Source of the DNA: a virus
Strand: one strand, 5' to 3'
IMG/VR virus record: IMGVR_UViG_3300010396_000013
Coordinates: 1-54,985 of that record
Length of the DNA: 54,985 nucleotides
The notes beneath the pieces were generated by a model. It was not told the DNA's origin. It saw only the letters and a program-made list of their open reading frames with translations, and searched no databases. Numbering within the stretch: position 1 is the stretch's first letter; each line of letters opens with the position of its first letter. The position numbers and the translations under genes are program-made. Positions 19,659 to 29,433 of the stretch are shown piece after piece.

Positions 19659-21841
19659 AATCCTTTATGTCCGACGCGCCCGCAACCGCCATGGACGAAG
19701 ATGCTAAAATCGTCCGTGAAGCACAGAAGCGGACGGATCGCGCGTTGGAACTGGAATCCTATGCGCGCGACAATCTCGTAAATGATGTTAAGTTCGGCGT
19801 CGGTGATGCTCGGAACGGCTATCAGTGGCCCGACGATATGCGCAAGTCGCGTCAGGTCGATCAGCGGCCGTGTCTGACCATCAACAAAACGGAGCAGCAC
19901 TGCCTCCAAATCGTCAATGATGCCCGCCAGAACAAGGCCGGCATCAAGGTCCGCGCTGTTGGTGACGAAGCCACGTTCGAGGCTGCGCAGATTTTTGAAG
20001 GCATTATCCGGCACATCGAATACGAGTCGAACGCGCAGGCGGCTTACGACACCGCGACATGGTGGCAGGTCTTCGGGGGCATCGGCTATTTTCGTGTCCT
20101 GACCGAGTATGTGTCCGATAAGAGCTTTGACCAAGAAATCCGTATCCGCCGCATCCCTGATCCGTTGACGGTGGTGATGGACAACAACACCCATAATTAC
20201 GATGGGTCGGACGCCAAATGGGCGACCGTGTTTACTCAGATCACGCATGATGAGGCCAAGGCACAATATCCGGATGCCGATTTTTCATCCGACACGCTCG
20301 GCATCGAGGTCAGCAGCGCGTGGATTGATGACGACATGGTGCGCGTCGCGGAATATTTCCGCAAAAGCGAGAAGGCCGACACGCTGTATGCGCTGGTGGA
20401 CGGAACGACCGTTCTAGCCAGCGAGTTGCGCAAACAGGGCATCCCGCTGCCGCCCAAGGCGATGATCGAACAGCAACGCAAAGTCACGGCCGATCAGGTC
20501 GAGTGGTTCAAGATCGTCGGCAACAAGATCGTGGAACGCCGCGAATGGCCGGGGAAATACATCCCGATCTGCCGCGTCGTTGGCCAAGAGACCAAGCTGG
20601 ATGGTCGCATCGACCGCAAGGGCCACGTCCGCGCTCTGCTCGATCCGCAGCGGATGTATAACTATAATTCGTCGTCCGCCATCGAGAATATGTCGCTGCA
20701 AACCAAAATTCCTTGGGTGATGGAGGCGGCGGCAATCGAGGGGCGCGAGGAAGATTGGGAGAACTCCAATACCGTCAACAAAGCCGTCTTGACCTATAAC
20801 GGCTGGGACGACCAAGGGAGTCGCACGATTGCGGCACCCCAGCGCATCCAGCCGCCAGTCCAGTCCGCCGCCTACATGCAGGGGATGCAGGTAGCGCAGC
20901 AGGAAATGATGATGGTGTCCGGCCAGTATCAGGCCGTGATGGGCGCGCAGTCGAATGAGACCAGCGGCAAGGCGATCAACGCCCGGCAGCGGCAGGGTGA
21001 CAACGCGACCTATCATTTCATCGACCATCTGGCGCAGGCGATCCGATATTGCGGGCAGATCATTATCGACATGATCCCCCGCGTCTATGATACCCCGCGC
21101 ATCGTCAAGATCATGGCCGAGAGTGGCGACCAGGCGACGGTGCAGCTTGATCCGAACGCGGCAGCCGCACACACCGTCAATGGTCGGCCCGGTGCTACGG
21201 ACGAAAGCGGCCCGACACTGCAACAGTTGGCACAGCAGGCGCAGATCGTGTTCAACCCGAACATTGGCCGCTACGACATTGAAAGCGATGTCGGGCCGGC
21301 TTATGCGACGCAGCGTCAGGAGGCGTTCAACGCGATCACGCAAATTCTGACGCAGGCTCCGCAACTGGTGACGATCATCGGCGATCTGCTGTTCAAGTCG
21401 GCTGACTTCCCCGGCTCGGATGAGATTTCCAAGCGCCTGAAAAACATGGTGCCTCCGCAGGCGATGGGCGGTCCTGATCCGCAGACCCAGCAGCTACAGG
21501 GCGAAGCGCAGAAGATGCAGGCGTCTATCGTGGCGCTGACGCAGGCGCTTTCGGATGAGAAACGCAAGGCGGCTGACAGGGCGTCGGCAATCGCGGTTGA
21601 TGACTTCCGCGCCAAGACGGAGCGGTTCAAGGGCGTCATTGAGGAAATGCGGTTGGCCAAAGAAGGCCGCATCGATGATGCATCCGACGAATACCGCGCC
21701 GAGACCGACCGGCTGAAAGTGCTGGCCGTCGCGATGGGGCCGGAAGCGTTCATGGCGGTGACGCAGGAGGCCGTGATGCAGGCGATGCAGACGCAGTTGC
21801 CGGCGGTTGAGGCTGCGCCGGCTATGCAAGGCGCGATGTGA
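19646..21841 (+). CDS. Portal protein (P22 gp1-like)
   Basis: This 731-residue protein is close to P22 gp1 (725). Typical portal features are ESYARDNLVNDVKFGVGDAR followed by the QWPDD segment, PCLTINKTEQHCLQIVNDAR, and QYQAVMGAQSNETSGKAINA with a following RQRQGDNATYHF. The C-terminus has a long helical barrel-like region (AQKMQASIVALTQALSDEKR). It forms the dodecameric vertex through which DNA is packaged and ejected. ATG 19646 overlaps the terminase stop; ATG 19667 is an alternative. Confidence 0.93.
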   Translation: MDGVKSFMSDAPATAMDEDAKIVREAQKRTDRALELESYARDNLVNDVKFGVGDARNGYQWPDDMRKSRQVDQRPCLTINKTEQHCLQIVNDARQNKAGIKVRAVGDEATFEAAQIFEGIIRHIEYESNAQAAYDTATWWQVFGGIGYFRVLTEYVSDKSFDQEIRIRRIPDPLTVVMDNNTHNYDGSDAKWATVFTQITHDEAKAQYPDADFSSDTLGIEVSSAWIDDDMVRVAEYFRKSEKADTLYALVDGTTVLASELRKQGIPLPPKAMIEQQRKVTADQVEWFKIVGNKIVERREWPGKYIPICRVVGQETKLDGRIDRKGHVRALLDPQRMYNYNSSSAIENMSLQTKIPWVMEAAAIEGREEDWENSNTVNKAVLTYNGWDDQGSRTIAAPQRIQPPVQSAAYMQGMQVAQQEMMMVSGQYQAVMGAQSNETSGKAINARQRQGDNATYHFIDHLAQAIRYCGQIIIDMIPRVYDTPRIVKIMAESGDQATVQLDPNAAAAHTVNGRPGATDESGPTLQQLAQQAQIVFNPNIGRYDIESDVGPAYATQRQEAFNAITQILTQAPQLVTIIGDLLFKSADFPGSDEISKRLKNMVPPQAMGGPDPQTQQLQGEAQKMQASIVALTQALSDEKRKAADRASAIAVDDFRAKTERFKGVIEEMRLAKEGRIDDASDEYRAETDRLKVLAVAMGPEAFMAVTQEAVMQAMQTQLPAVEAAPAMQGAM

Positions 21842-22908
21842 TGGCCACCACCACCGAACAGCAAATGAACGCGCTGCTGGATTACTACGGCGGCGGCCTC
21901 AATGGCGGTCCCAATGCGCCGTCGTCCACTTCGACGGGGGATTTCAGCACCCATTCCGCCGCGCCGAATGAAATGGCGATTGCTCAGGCTTTAGGAATCG
22001 ACCCGACCGCAGCATCAATCGGTATGACTGGTCTCACCAGCATGATGGGGCCGGTAGGAACCGCTCTCGGCGTCGCCAACAGCATCGGCAATGCGGTCAA
22101 TACCAGTTCCAACACCAACATGCTCGGCAGCCTCGGAACCAGTCCTAGCGCGATGCAGTCGCTTGGTGGCGCGTTTGGCATGAACGCGCTGGCCGGGAAC
22201 TATACGGGCGCGCTGAACATGGCTTTGGGCGATAAGATGTCTGGATTCCAAGGTATGGAAATCGGGCAGGCACCCGGTGATTATGGGCCTGGGTTTGCCG
22301 GCTCTCCGACCGCTTCGCCCGCCGATGTGATGGCCGGCTATGGACCGGGCGCGGTATCGTCTTCCGACCTTGGCGCGCCAAGCGGCGGCGGCGGCAATGG
22401 CGGGGGCGGCTCGGACAACGGCAATGGAGCCAACGACAACAGTGGGGGCGCCGATCCCGGGGGCGCGGCGAGCGAAGCGGGGTTTGCACGCGGCGGCCTC
22501 GTGATGGGCAACCGGCTGGCGCAGGGAACCCCTCGCACCGGCCTCATACAGGGCGCTGCGCCCGGTCAGGCCGATAGCCGGCAGATGACGGTGCCGCGCG
22601 GGGCCTATGTGGCTCCTGCGGCTGCTGTGGCTGCTGTGGGGCAGGGCAACACCTCGGCGGGCGCGAAGGCCCTGGACAACGGAGCCAAGACCGCCAGCGG
22701 TGCCGATCCGGTGCAGGCCAACGTATCGGACGGCGAGTTCGTGATTGATCCGGCGCGCGTGATGGCGATCGGTGGCGGCGACATGAAACTCGGCGCGGCG
22801 AGATTGGATCACCTGTTCAGCATCATCCGCCAACACGGTATCGACGGCATGATTCCGGAAGGGCGGCCGTTCGTGCTGGAAAACCTGTTTGTGAGGAAGT
22901 CGGCATGA
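21841..22908 (+). CDS. Conserved structural-region protein, 355 aa
   Basis: A low-complexity Gly/Ser/Asn-rich protein. The middle has a glycine-rich linker (SGGGGNGGGGSDNGNGANDN), and the C-terminus carries PVQANVSDGEFVIDPARVMA then IGGGDMKLGAARLD, a motif seen at the C-terminus of several phage structural proteins. It lies between portal and scaffold genes and starts in TGATG overlap. It is likely a virion or assembly protein; the precise role is unknown. Confidence 0.65.
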   Translation: MATTTEQQMNALLDYYGGGLNGGPNAPSSTSTGDFSTHSAAPNEMAIAQALGIDPTAASIGMTGLTSMMGPVGTALGVANSIGNAVNTSSNTNMLGSLGTSPSAMQSLGGAFGMNALAGNYTGALNMALGDKMSGFQGMEIGQAPGDYGPGFAGSPTASPADVMAGYGPGAVSSSDLGAPSGGGGNGGGGSDNGNGANDNSGGADPGGAASEAGFARGGLVMGNRLAQGTPRTGLIQGAAPGQADSRQMTVPRGAYVAPAAAVAAVGQGNTSAGAKALDNGAKTASGADPVQANVSDGEFVIDPARVMAIGGGDMKLGAARLDHLFSIIRQHGIDGMIPEGRPFVLENLFVRKSA

Positions 22909-23177
22909 TCCGCACCCACGTCATGGTCGCCAAGGTCGCCAAAGGCATTGCCGCTGCGGCCTATGAAGACCTCGCCCGCGATGATGCGTTCTTCAAAATG
23001 CATCCCAACCAGCGGGTTTTCGTGCGCACGAAGTGGAAGCATTTCGTAGAGCCGGCGGTGAAGACCCTCGGCTCCATGCTTGGCGGCAACTACTCGGAAA
23101 CCTACAAGGCCGAGATTTACGAAGCATTGCTCAAGCATTGGGCATTGCAGGGTAAGGACGTGCAGGAGATTCATTGA
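22905..23177 (+). CDS. Hypothetical protein, 90 aa
   Basis: It begins MIRTHVMVAKVAKGIAAAAY and continues DDAFFKMHPNQRVFVRTKWK, then HFVEPAVKTLGSMLGG. It is ATGA-coupled to the preceding gene. Small conserved proteins of this kind occur between portal and scaffold genes in alphaproteobacterial P22-like phages; the function is unknown. Confidence 0.7.
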   Translation: MIRTHVMVAKVAKGIAAAAYEDLARDDAFFKMHPNQRVFVRTKWKHFVEPAVKTLGSMLGGNYSETYKAEIYEALLKHWALQGKDVQEIH

Positions 23178-23260
23178 ACTGTTCCATTTCCTGTTCCGCT
23201 CAATCGAACAGAATACCCTCCCGGCAGGGCAAGCCGGTGCGACCAACCCCATGAGGGACC

Positions 23261-24046
23261 ATGAGCGAGACCACCGAAGCCGCCCCGGCAACCGAGGCGA
23301 CCGAAACCGATGACGCCAACAAATCCGCCCCCGAGACCGCATCGGGCGCGGAACAGGCAGAAGCGAAGGGCGAAGGTGAAGGCGACAAGCCCGAAACCGA
23401 AGCGGACGCCGACCCAAAGCCCAAAGCAGCCCCATGGTGGGACAAGCGTATTGCGGTCCTGACGGCGAAGAACGCCAGCGCTGAGCAAATGCTGGCCGAG
23501 GCTAATGCCCGGCTGGCGGCGCTGGAAGGGCGTCGAGAGGAACCCGCGCAGCCCAACGGCGAGATGACCGAGGCCGAATTCAACCGCCGCGTCGAGGAAC
23601 GGGCGGCGCAGAAAGCCGCGCAACATGCCCATGCGACGCGGCTGCAACTGATGATCGAGACCGGCAACAAGGAGTTCACGCCGGCCGAGTTCACCGCCAA
23701 AAGCAACACCCTCGCCGGCATGGGCGCGACCGAAAACGCCGCGTTCATGGCGGAGCTGACCGATTCCGAAAATGGCCACAAGATCGTGGCATATCTCGGC
23801 GATCATCCCGAGGAAGCGGAGCGCATGCTGGCGCTGCCGCCGAACCGCATCGCACGCGAGATGACGAAGCTGGATATGAAGGTTGGCCAGGCGCCGGCCG
23901 CGAAACCAGTGTCACGCGCCCCGGCCCCGGTCAATCCGGTGAATGGCGGTGGACGGCTTGAGGCCAGCCTTGAAGACCCAAACCTTCCTGTTGAGAAGTG
24001 GATTGAACTCCGCAACAAGGAAATCGCGAAGAAAAAGGGCCACTAA
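23261..24046 (+). CDS. Scaffolding protein
   Basis: It has 261 residues. The N-terminus is acidic and disordered (Glu/Ala/Thr/Pro-rich, residues 1-60), followed by a coiled-coil stretch (NASAEQMLAEANARLAALEG) and helices with EFNRRVEERAAQKAAQ. The C-terminus is short and basic (RNKEIAKKKGH), as in coat-binding tails of scaffolds. The position immediately before the coat gene matches P22 gene 8 (303 residues). Confidence 0.8.
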   Translation: MSETTEAAPATEATETDDANKSAPETASGAEQAEAKGEGEGDKPETEADADPKPKAAPWWDKRIAVLTAKNASAEQMLAEANARLAALEGRREEPAQPNGEMTEAEFNRRVEERAAQKAAQHAHATRLQLMIETGNKEFTPAEFTAKSNTLAGMGATENAAFMAELTDSENGHKIVAYLGDHPEEAERMLALPPNRIAREMTKLDMKVGQAPAAKPVSRAPAPVNPVNGGGRLEASLEDPNLPVEKWIELRNKEIAKKKGH

Positions 24047-24154
24047 CGCCTTTCGTGCCTAAGCCGCCGGCCGGATAGCCGTGTGACGTGCCGTGCCTGT
24101 GACGACAAGTGGATGTGGCTGTCTGAAACATTCTTCCACGCTGTCAACGAATAC

Positions 24155-24190
24155 GGCCCCGATAACCGAAAGGTGAGGGGCCTTTTCTTT
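24155..24190 (+). terminator. Hairpin with T-rich tail before the coat gene
   Basis: GGCCCC pairs with GGGGCC; the loop contains a nested ACC-GAAA-GGT hairpin, and TTTTCTTT follows. It lies in the 188-bp gap between scaffold and coat genes, where it may lower read-through or protect the coat mRNA 5' end. No clear promoter was seen in the gap. Confidence 0.55.
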
Positions 24191-24234
24191 GTGGCACGCG
24201 CCATGCCTACGGGCGGCGCGAGTGGAGAACTCTC

Positions 24235-25449
24235 ATGGCCAATGCTCTTCTCACGATCGACATGATCACCAATGAGGCCGTGCGCCTCTGGAAAAACTCC
24301 AACCTGTTCATCCAGAATATCGATGTGCAGTACGATGACCAGTTCGCGGTGGCCGGTGCCAAGATCGGCGACACCCTGCGCATCCGGCTGCCGAACGATT
24401 ACGTGCTGCGTACCGGCGCCGCCGCGAGCGTGCAGGACACCGCTGAGCAGTCCACCACGATGACGGTGGCGACCCAGCAGGGCGTCGATATGTCGTTCAC
24501 CTCCAAAGATCTGACCATGTCGTTGGACGATTTCAGCCGGCGCATTCTTGCTCCGGCCGTGAACACCACTGCGGGCGGCGTGGCGTTGTCGATCATGGCC
24601 GGCGCTGATGGCGGCGTCTCCAACTACGTCGCCAACACTGACGGCTCGGGCAACATCATCGCGCCGACCATCGACACTGTGCTTCAGGCGCGCGCGATCC
24701 TGGCGGAAAACTCGGCCCCCGGCATGGCTCGCAAGTTCGTGCTTGGCCCGCGTTCGATGGCGCACGCCACTTCGACGCTGGCCGGCTTGTTCAACCCGTC
24801 GCAGGCGATTGGTGAGCAGTATCGCAGCGGCGAGGTGAAGAACGCGCTGGGCTTTGATTGGTATGAAGACCAGACCGTTCTGGCCCATACCACGGCGTCT
24901 TATTCCGGCAGCCTGACCGTCAACGGGGCTGGTCAAAGCGGGACCGCCATCACCGTCAATGCGATCACTGGCGGTCTGGCGCAGGGCGACATCATCACCT
25001 TCGCCGGGGTGTATGCCGTCAACCGCATCACCAAGCAGACGACTGGCCAGCTTCGCCAGTTCGCTGTGACGGCTGCGGTTCCGAGCGGAGGCACCACCAT
25101 CAACGTCTACCCGGCGCTGGTGCCCGCCAACAACGGCAACGCGGTGCAGTATCAGACCGTGACGGCGTCGCCGGCCAACTCCGCCGCGATCGTGGTGGCG
25201 TCGGCCTCTGGTGCCATCTACCGCAAGAACATCGCCTACGTCCCGGAAGCCATCACCATGGCGACCGCCGACCTGGTGATGCCGCCGAACGTGGAAGCGA
25301 GCCGGAAGGTCTACGACGGCGTTTCGATGCGCATGATCCGCCAGTATGCGATCGGCACCGACCAGCTCATCACCCGCATGGATGTCCTCTACGGCTTCAA
25401 ATACGTGCGGCCGGAATGGTGCGTGGTGGTGGCCGATACCCCGAACTAA
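24235..25449 (+). CDS. Major capsid protein (P22 coat-like)
   Basis: This 404-residue protein has the P22 gp5 layout: an N-terminal helix region (MITNEAVRLWKNSNLFIQNI), then YDDQFAVAGAKIGDTLRIRL and a core ending YKNI-like in the family (here YRKNIAYVPEAITMATADLV), followed by a C-terminal MRMIRQYAIGTDQLITRMDV. A Thr/Gly-rich insertion near 230-290 (INAITGG-like segment, then VPSGGTTINVYPAL) corresponds to the variable I-domain region. GGAG precedes the ATG. It is slightly shorter than P22 coat (430). Confidence 0.9.
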   Translation: MANALLTIDMITNEAVRLWKNSNLFIQNIDVQYDDQFAVAGAKIGDTLRIRLPNDYVLRTGAAASVQDTAEQSTTMTVATQQGVDMSFTSKDLTMSLDDFSRRILAPAVNTTAGGVALSIMAGADGGVSNYVANTDGSGNIIAPTIDTVLQARAILAENSAPGMARKFVLGPRSMAHATSTLAGLFNPSQAIGEQYRSGEVKNALGFDWYEDQTVLAHTTASYSGSLTVNGAGQSGTAITVNAITGGLAQGDIITFAGVYAVNRITKQTTGQLRQFAVTAAVPSGGTTINVYPALVPANNGNAVQYQTVTASPANSAAIVVASASGAIYRKNIAYVPEAITMATADLVMPPNVEASRKVYDGVSMRMIRQYAIGTDQLITRMDVLYGFKYVRPEWCVVVADTPN

Positions 25450-25473
25450 ACCCCAGCCGAATGAGAAAGCCCT

Positions 25474-25728
25474 ATGACGAATATGCCGCGCCCTTACATG
25501 GAATACCCGAAGTGGGTGACGCCGCCTGATGGCGTTGCTCGCGTCGTGGAGACACCAGAGGAAGAGGCATCCGTCATGGGGCTTTCTGATGCTCCTGACC
25601 CGCAATCGAACCCGCTGAGCGAGCGTGACGACCTCGCACGTGAGGCGGAACGGCGCGGGATGCAGATCGACAAGCGATGGGGGGTCGAGCGGTTGCGTCT
25701 CGCCCTTTATCCCCCAACGGAGGAATAA
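25474..25728 (+). CDS. Hypothetical head-region protein, 84 aa
   Basis: It begins MTNMPRPYMEYPKWVTPPDG and ends with a helix (DKRWGVERLRLALYPPTEE). 'EYPKWV' starts are common in small proteins just after phage coat genes; the C-terminal part resembles Rho-N/HeH-like helices (LAREAERRGMQIDKRWG). It may help head completion. The function was not established. Confidence 0.65.
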   Translation: MTNMPRPYMEYPKWVTPPDGVARVVETPEEEASVMGLSDAPDPQSNPLSERDDLAREAERRGMQIDKRWGVERLRLALYPPTEE

Positions 25729-25731
25729 TCG

Positions 25732-26454
25732 ATGACGGTAGGCGATCTGATCCGCATGGCGCTGAAAGAATGCGGTGTGCTGGGTGTGGGTCAGACCGCT
25801 TCCGCCGAAGACTCGAACGATGCCTTGATCAAGGCCAACTGGATGATCGGGCAATGGAACCGCAAGCGGTGGCTGGTATTCCGCACCCTTGACGCCTCTG
25901 TGGTGGCGACGGGTGCGCTCACCTATTCCATCGGCGTAGGGGGCGACATCAACGCCGCGCGCCCGGATCAACTGGAAGGCGGCTTCGTTCGGCAACTGGT
26001 CAATGGTGGCAACCCGACAAATCTGGTTGATTATCCGATATCGCTGATTACGGCGCGAGAGGATTACAATCGGATCGCGCTTAAGACGCTGACACCGTTT
26101 CCGCAGTATTATTTCTATGATCCGACCTTCCCGCTTGGCACGCTGTATCCGTGGCCGGTGCCGCAGGCGTCTATCTATGAAATTCATGTCTCTCTCAAGG
26201 CGGAACTGACGACATTCGGTGGACTGACGGATACCATTGCTTTGCCGCCCGAGTATTTCGAGGCGATCCTTTACAATCTCGCGGTGCGGTTGGCTCCTTC
26301 CTACGGGCTGGAAGCGCCGATGACGGTCAAGGCGCTTGCGAATGCGTCTCTGGCAACGGTGCGAGGCGCGAACATGCAGATCAAGCGGGCAACGTTGCCC
26401 GCTGCCGTGCTGCCGCGTGGATCGTCTTATAACGTGTATTCGGATCAGTCCTGA
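25732..26454 (+). CDS. Head-to-tail connector (P22 gp4-like)
   Basis: It has 240 residues. It starts MTVGDLIRMALKECGVLGVG and contains ANWMIGQWNRKRWLVF, YSIGVGGDINAARPDQLEGG, and LPPEYFEAILYNLAVRLAPS, the pattern of P22 gp4-type tail accessory factors that close the portal after packaging. It is followed directly by the gp10-like gene, as in P22. It is longer than P22 gp4 (166) but typical for this branch. Confidence 0.85.
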   Translation: MTVGDLIRMALKECGVLGVGQTASAEDSNDALIKANWMIGQWNRKRWLVFRTLDASVVATGALTYSIGVGGDINAARPDQLEGGFVRQLVNGGNPTNLVDYPISLITAREDYNRIALKTLTPFPQYYFYDPTFPLGTLYPWPVPQASIYEIHVSLKAELTTFGGLTDTIALPPEYFEAILYNLAVRLAPSYGLEAPMTVKALANASLATVRGANMQIKRATLPAAVLPRGSSYNVYSDQS

Positions 26455-27995
26455 TGTCCCGCATCCCGCTGACGCAGGGGGCCTACACGGCGCGCAGTCT
26501 GATCGCCGCATGTCAGCGTTCGGTCAATCTCTACATCGAGCCGAACCCATCTGATAGCCCGGTGCCGTTCACGCACTATCTGACGCCTGGCACAGTGGTT
26601 CAGGGCCATCCCGCCGATGGTGTTGTCAGGTGCCTCTACAGGGCCACCAACGGCAACCTCTACATGGTGGTCAATCAGGCGGTCTATGCGGTGTCAGCGG
26701 CCTATGCGTTCACCCAGATCGGCACGCTGCTCACTGAGGGCTATAACCCGGTGAGCATGGCGGACAATGCCACGGTGATCGTGATCGTGGATGGCTCGCC
26801 GAATGGCTACACCGTAGACATGGCCAGCAACGCCTTTTCTCAGATCGTCAGCACGGCGTTCTATGGGGCGGATAAGGTCGATTATCTCGACACCTATTTC
26901 CTGTTCAACAAGCCGGGAACATCGATCTTCTATTCCTCGGATAGCAACGCTACGACATTCGATCCGCTCTGGTTCGCCGCGAAGGTTGGCTATGCCGATC
27001 CGCTGCAAACCTTGGCTGTCATGCACCGCGAAATCTATCTGATCGGCGCCCTGACCACGGAAGTCTGGTATAACGAAGGCGGTGCGAATTTCCCGTTTGC
27101 GATCATGCAAGGCACCTTCATTGAACATGGATGCGCCGCGAAATATTCGGTGGGCAAGTTCGGCAACTCCCTGTTTTGGCTCTCGCAGGAGCTTGAGGGC
27201 CACAAGGTAGTTGTCAAGCTATCAAACTATCAGTCGATCAAAGTCAGCACGCCGGCCATCGACTACGAGATTGAGCAATACTCCAAGGTTGATGATGCCA
27301 TCGGGTATGTCTACCAAAAGGAGGGGCATCCTTTTTATGTCCTGACCTTCCCGAGTGCGGATAAGACCTGGGTCTACGATATCCTGAACAACATGTGGCA
27401 CGAGTGGGTTTGGTTCGACGATAACGGAGCCGAGCATCGCCACCGCTCCAACTGTTCCGCGTTCGCCTATGGTCAAAATCTTGTCGGGGATTTCGAGAAC
27501 GGGACGCTTTACGCGCTCGATTTTGACACCTATACTGATGCCGGGACCATTGCGCCTATCACGCGCATTCGGTCCTTCCCGCACATGATGAACGATGGTA
27601 AGCGCGTCCGCTATACGCAGTTCATCGCGGATATGCAGGTTGGCACCGTCACTGGTGTTGGGGAGCAATCATTCAGTTATATCGTTGCCAGCGACCCGGA
27701 CCCTTCGGTTTTGGTGCTGAGCGATGGCGGCCCGGGCTTCTACATCGGCGCGGACCAGGCGCTACAGGCATCCTCGGTTGCGCCGGCTGTGTCGCTGCGA
27801 TGGTCCGATACGCGGGGGGCCTCATGGGGCAATCCGCTGACATCCACGCTCGGCGCGACGGGTGAGTACCTGACATCGATCCAGTTCCAGCGGCTCGGCA
27901 TGGCGCGCGATCGCGTCTTTGAACTTTCATGGGCGGCAGACTGCATGACGGCGCTGAATGGTGCCTTTGTGCAGATGCAGCCGGCGAGCACGTAA
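26454..27995 (+). CDS. Packaged-DNA stabilisation/tail hub protein (P22 gp10-like)
   Basis: It has 513 residues. The opening MSRIPLTQGAYTARSLIAAC and QRSVNLYIEPNPSD are typical of gp10-like hub proteins. The body is beta-rich and contains WYNEGGANFPFAIMQGTFIE and ATKYSVGK-like (here CAAKYSVGKFGNSLFWLSQE) segments of the family. It assembles onto the gp4 ring and holds the fibres and needle. It starts in TGATG overlap with the gp4-like gene. Confidence 0.88.
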   Translation: MSRIPLTQGAYTARSLIAACQRSVNLYIEPNPSDSPVPFTHYLTPGTVVQGHPADGVVRCLYRATNGNLYMVVNQAVYAVSAAYAFTQIGTLLTEGYNPVSMADNATVIVIVDGSPNGYTVDMASNAFSQIVSTAFYGADKVDYLDTYFLFNKPGTSIFYSSDSNATTFDPLWFAAKVGYADPLQTLAVMHREIYLIGALTTEVWYNEGGANFPFAIMQGTFIEHGCAAKYSVGKFGNSLFWLSQELEGHKVVVKLSNYQSIKVSTPAIDYEIEQYSKVDDAIGYVYQKEGHPFYVLTFPSADKTWVYDILNNMWHEWVWFDDNGAEHRHRSNCSAFAYGQNLVGDFENGTLYALDFDTYTDAGTIAPITRIRSFPHMMNDGKRVRYTQFIADMQVGTVTGVGEQSFSYIVASDPDPSVLVLSDGGPGFYIGADQALQASSVAPAVSLRWSDTRGASWGNPLTSTLGATGEYLTSIQFQRLGMARDRVFELSWAADCMTALNGAFVQMQPAST

Positions 27996-27996
27996 A

Positions 27997-28401
27997 ATGT
28001 CCGATTCCGCATCCAATCAAGGCACATCCCAAGGCTTCCCGAACAACATCTTCGCCTTCGTCAACCCAGATACTGGCCAGCTAACGCCCATGGCCTATCG
28101 TTTTCTTTTGGCGATCTGGACACGGACCGGCGCGGGTGGCGGCTCCAACGCCAACGTCACCAGCGGGCTGCTGACGATGACGGACGTTGAAGATGCGCCG
28201 ACGATGAATGCCGGCGCGATGCTTCTCATGGATGATGTTACGCCGGATTCAATTCCGCAATCGCTCCTGCTGATGGCCGAAAGCGCCGATACCGTGGCAC
28301 CCGCACCGAACCCTGTCATGGCTGCCGAAATGGCGACCATGCAGGACGCGCCGACGAACTATCCTGGCCTGTGGGCCATGGTGATTACCGACGAATCCTG
28401 A
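27997..28401 (+). CDS. Tail-region protein, 134 aa
   Basis: It begins MSDSASNQGTSQGFPNNIFA and includes NPDTGQLTPMAYRFLLAIWT then RTGAGGGS, an N-terminal pattern shared with small tail and fibre proteins. It sits where P22 encodes the tail needle gp26, but it is shorter and lacks an obvious long coiled coil, so that assignment is weak. Confidence 0.6.
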   Translation: MSDSASNQGTSQGFPNNIFAFVNPDTGQLTPMAYRFLLAIWTRTGAGGGSNANVTSGLLTMTDVEDAPTMNAGAMLLMDDVTPDSIPQSLLLMAESADTVAPAPNPVMAAEMATMQDAPTNYPGLWAMVITDES

Positions 28402-28423
28402 CCCTCCGAAAAGGAAAACCACC

Positions 28424-29074
28424 ATGGCCACAGAATCGATTGTCGTCACCGGCCCGACGTTTCAGCAGAAGAAACTCGGTTCGCTCGCTCTGGTGCCGAC
28501 TGGCGCGGTGACGCAGCAGAGCCTTGCGGATATGCTCTCGCCAATCGCTGGAGGTACCACGCCGCTGACGGTCCGGGCCGGCAGCGCCGCATCGGGCCGC
28601 TCCCGGTATTCGACTGTGCCCGTCGGTTCCGTGGCCTATGCGTCCATGGGCACCGATACCACCCTTGTCGCGGGCACCATCTATTGGGCTGAGGTCGCCA
28701 TCCCGCGCAATATCACCCTCACCGGCATCGCGGTCCTGAATGGCGGCACCGTGGGGACCAACAAGGGCATTGTCGGGCTTTACAACAGTGCCGGCACCCT
28801 CGTTGCCAACTCCGCGCTGGTCGGCGCGATTGCTGCGGGCGCGAACGCCTTTCAGGCTTATGCGTTTACCGCAACCTACGCTGCCGTTGGCCCTGCGCGC
28901 TACTGGGTAGCCTATCAGGCCGATGGCGCGACTGCGACGCTGCGAACCATCGCGGCCAGCACGTTCATTGATTCGCTGACCAAGAGTGCGACCGGCGCAT
29001 TCGGCACCCTCACCGCGCTGACCGTTCCGACCACGATCACGGCGGATGTCGGTCCCATCGCCTACGTCTATTGA
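28424..29074 (+). CDS. Virion-associated protein, 216 aa
   Basis: It begins MATESIVVTGPTFQQKKLGS. The body is Gly/Ala/Thr-rich and beta-like (ATFTATYAAVG-type stretches such as QAYAFTATYAAVGPARYWVA). AAAAGGAAAACC precedes the ATG. It probably forms a tail or decoration structure. No named family was recognised. Confidence 0.6.
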   Translation: MATESIVVTGPTFQQKKLGSLALVPTGAVTQQSLADMLSPIAGGTTPLTVRAGSAASGRSRYSTVPVGSVAYASMGTDTTLVAGTIYWAEVAIPRNITLTGIAVLNGGTVGTNKGIVGLYNSAGTLVANSALVGAIAAGANAFQAYAFTATYAAVGPARYWVAYQADGATATLRTIAASTFIDSLTKSATGAFGTLTALTVPTTITADVGPIAYVY

Positions 29075-29085
29075 GGGCTTGAACG

Positions 29086-29433
29086 ATGGCCGCGAACAAC
29101 ATCATCCCGGCGGTTCTGCAACCCGGCGTCCAGCTTACGATGTCGGCTGTGGCGATTGTGACTTGTCCGGTGAACGCTCAGGTAATCATCAAGCGCGCGG
29201 TGTTCACCAATGTCACATCTGGGGCGATCACGATCACGATCTATCGGGTGCAGTCTGGTGGCACGCCGGGGGCCACGAACACGATCACCTCGGCCTATTC
29301 CGTGGCGGCTGGGACGGCCTATGTCGCCCCGGAATTTGCCAACATGGTCCTGAATGCCGGAGACACGATCCAGGCTTTGGCGAGTGCCACGGCTTCGATC
29401 AATGCCTTCGCCTCGGGGCTGCTGACCTCGTGA
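29086..29433 (+). CDS. Virion-associated protein, 115 aa
   Basis: It begins MAANNIIPAVLQPGVQLTMS and has beta-rich segments (VIIKRAVFTNVTSGAITITI and MVLNAGDTIQALASATASIN). Such jelly-roll-like small proteins occur near the tails of this phage group. GTGA coupling joins it to the next gene. The function is unknown. Confidence 0.6.
   Translation: MAANNIIPAVLQPGVQLTMSAVAIVTCPVNAQVIIKRAVFTNVTSGAITITIYRVQSGGTPGATNTITSAYSVAAGTAYVAPEFANMVLNAGDTIQALASATASINAFASGLLTS

Noticed and set aside
24043-26511. An 822-codon minus-strand frame under the coat and connector genes
   Set aside because: It is a GC-rich shadow of the coat and gp4-like genes, with His/Arg-rich composition and no independent signals.
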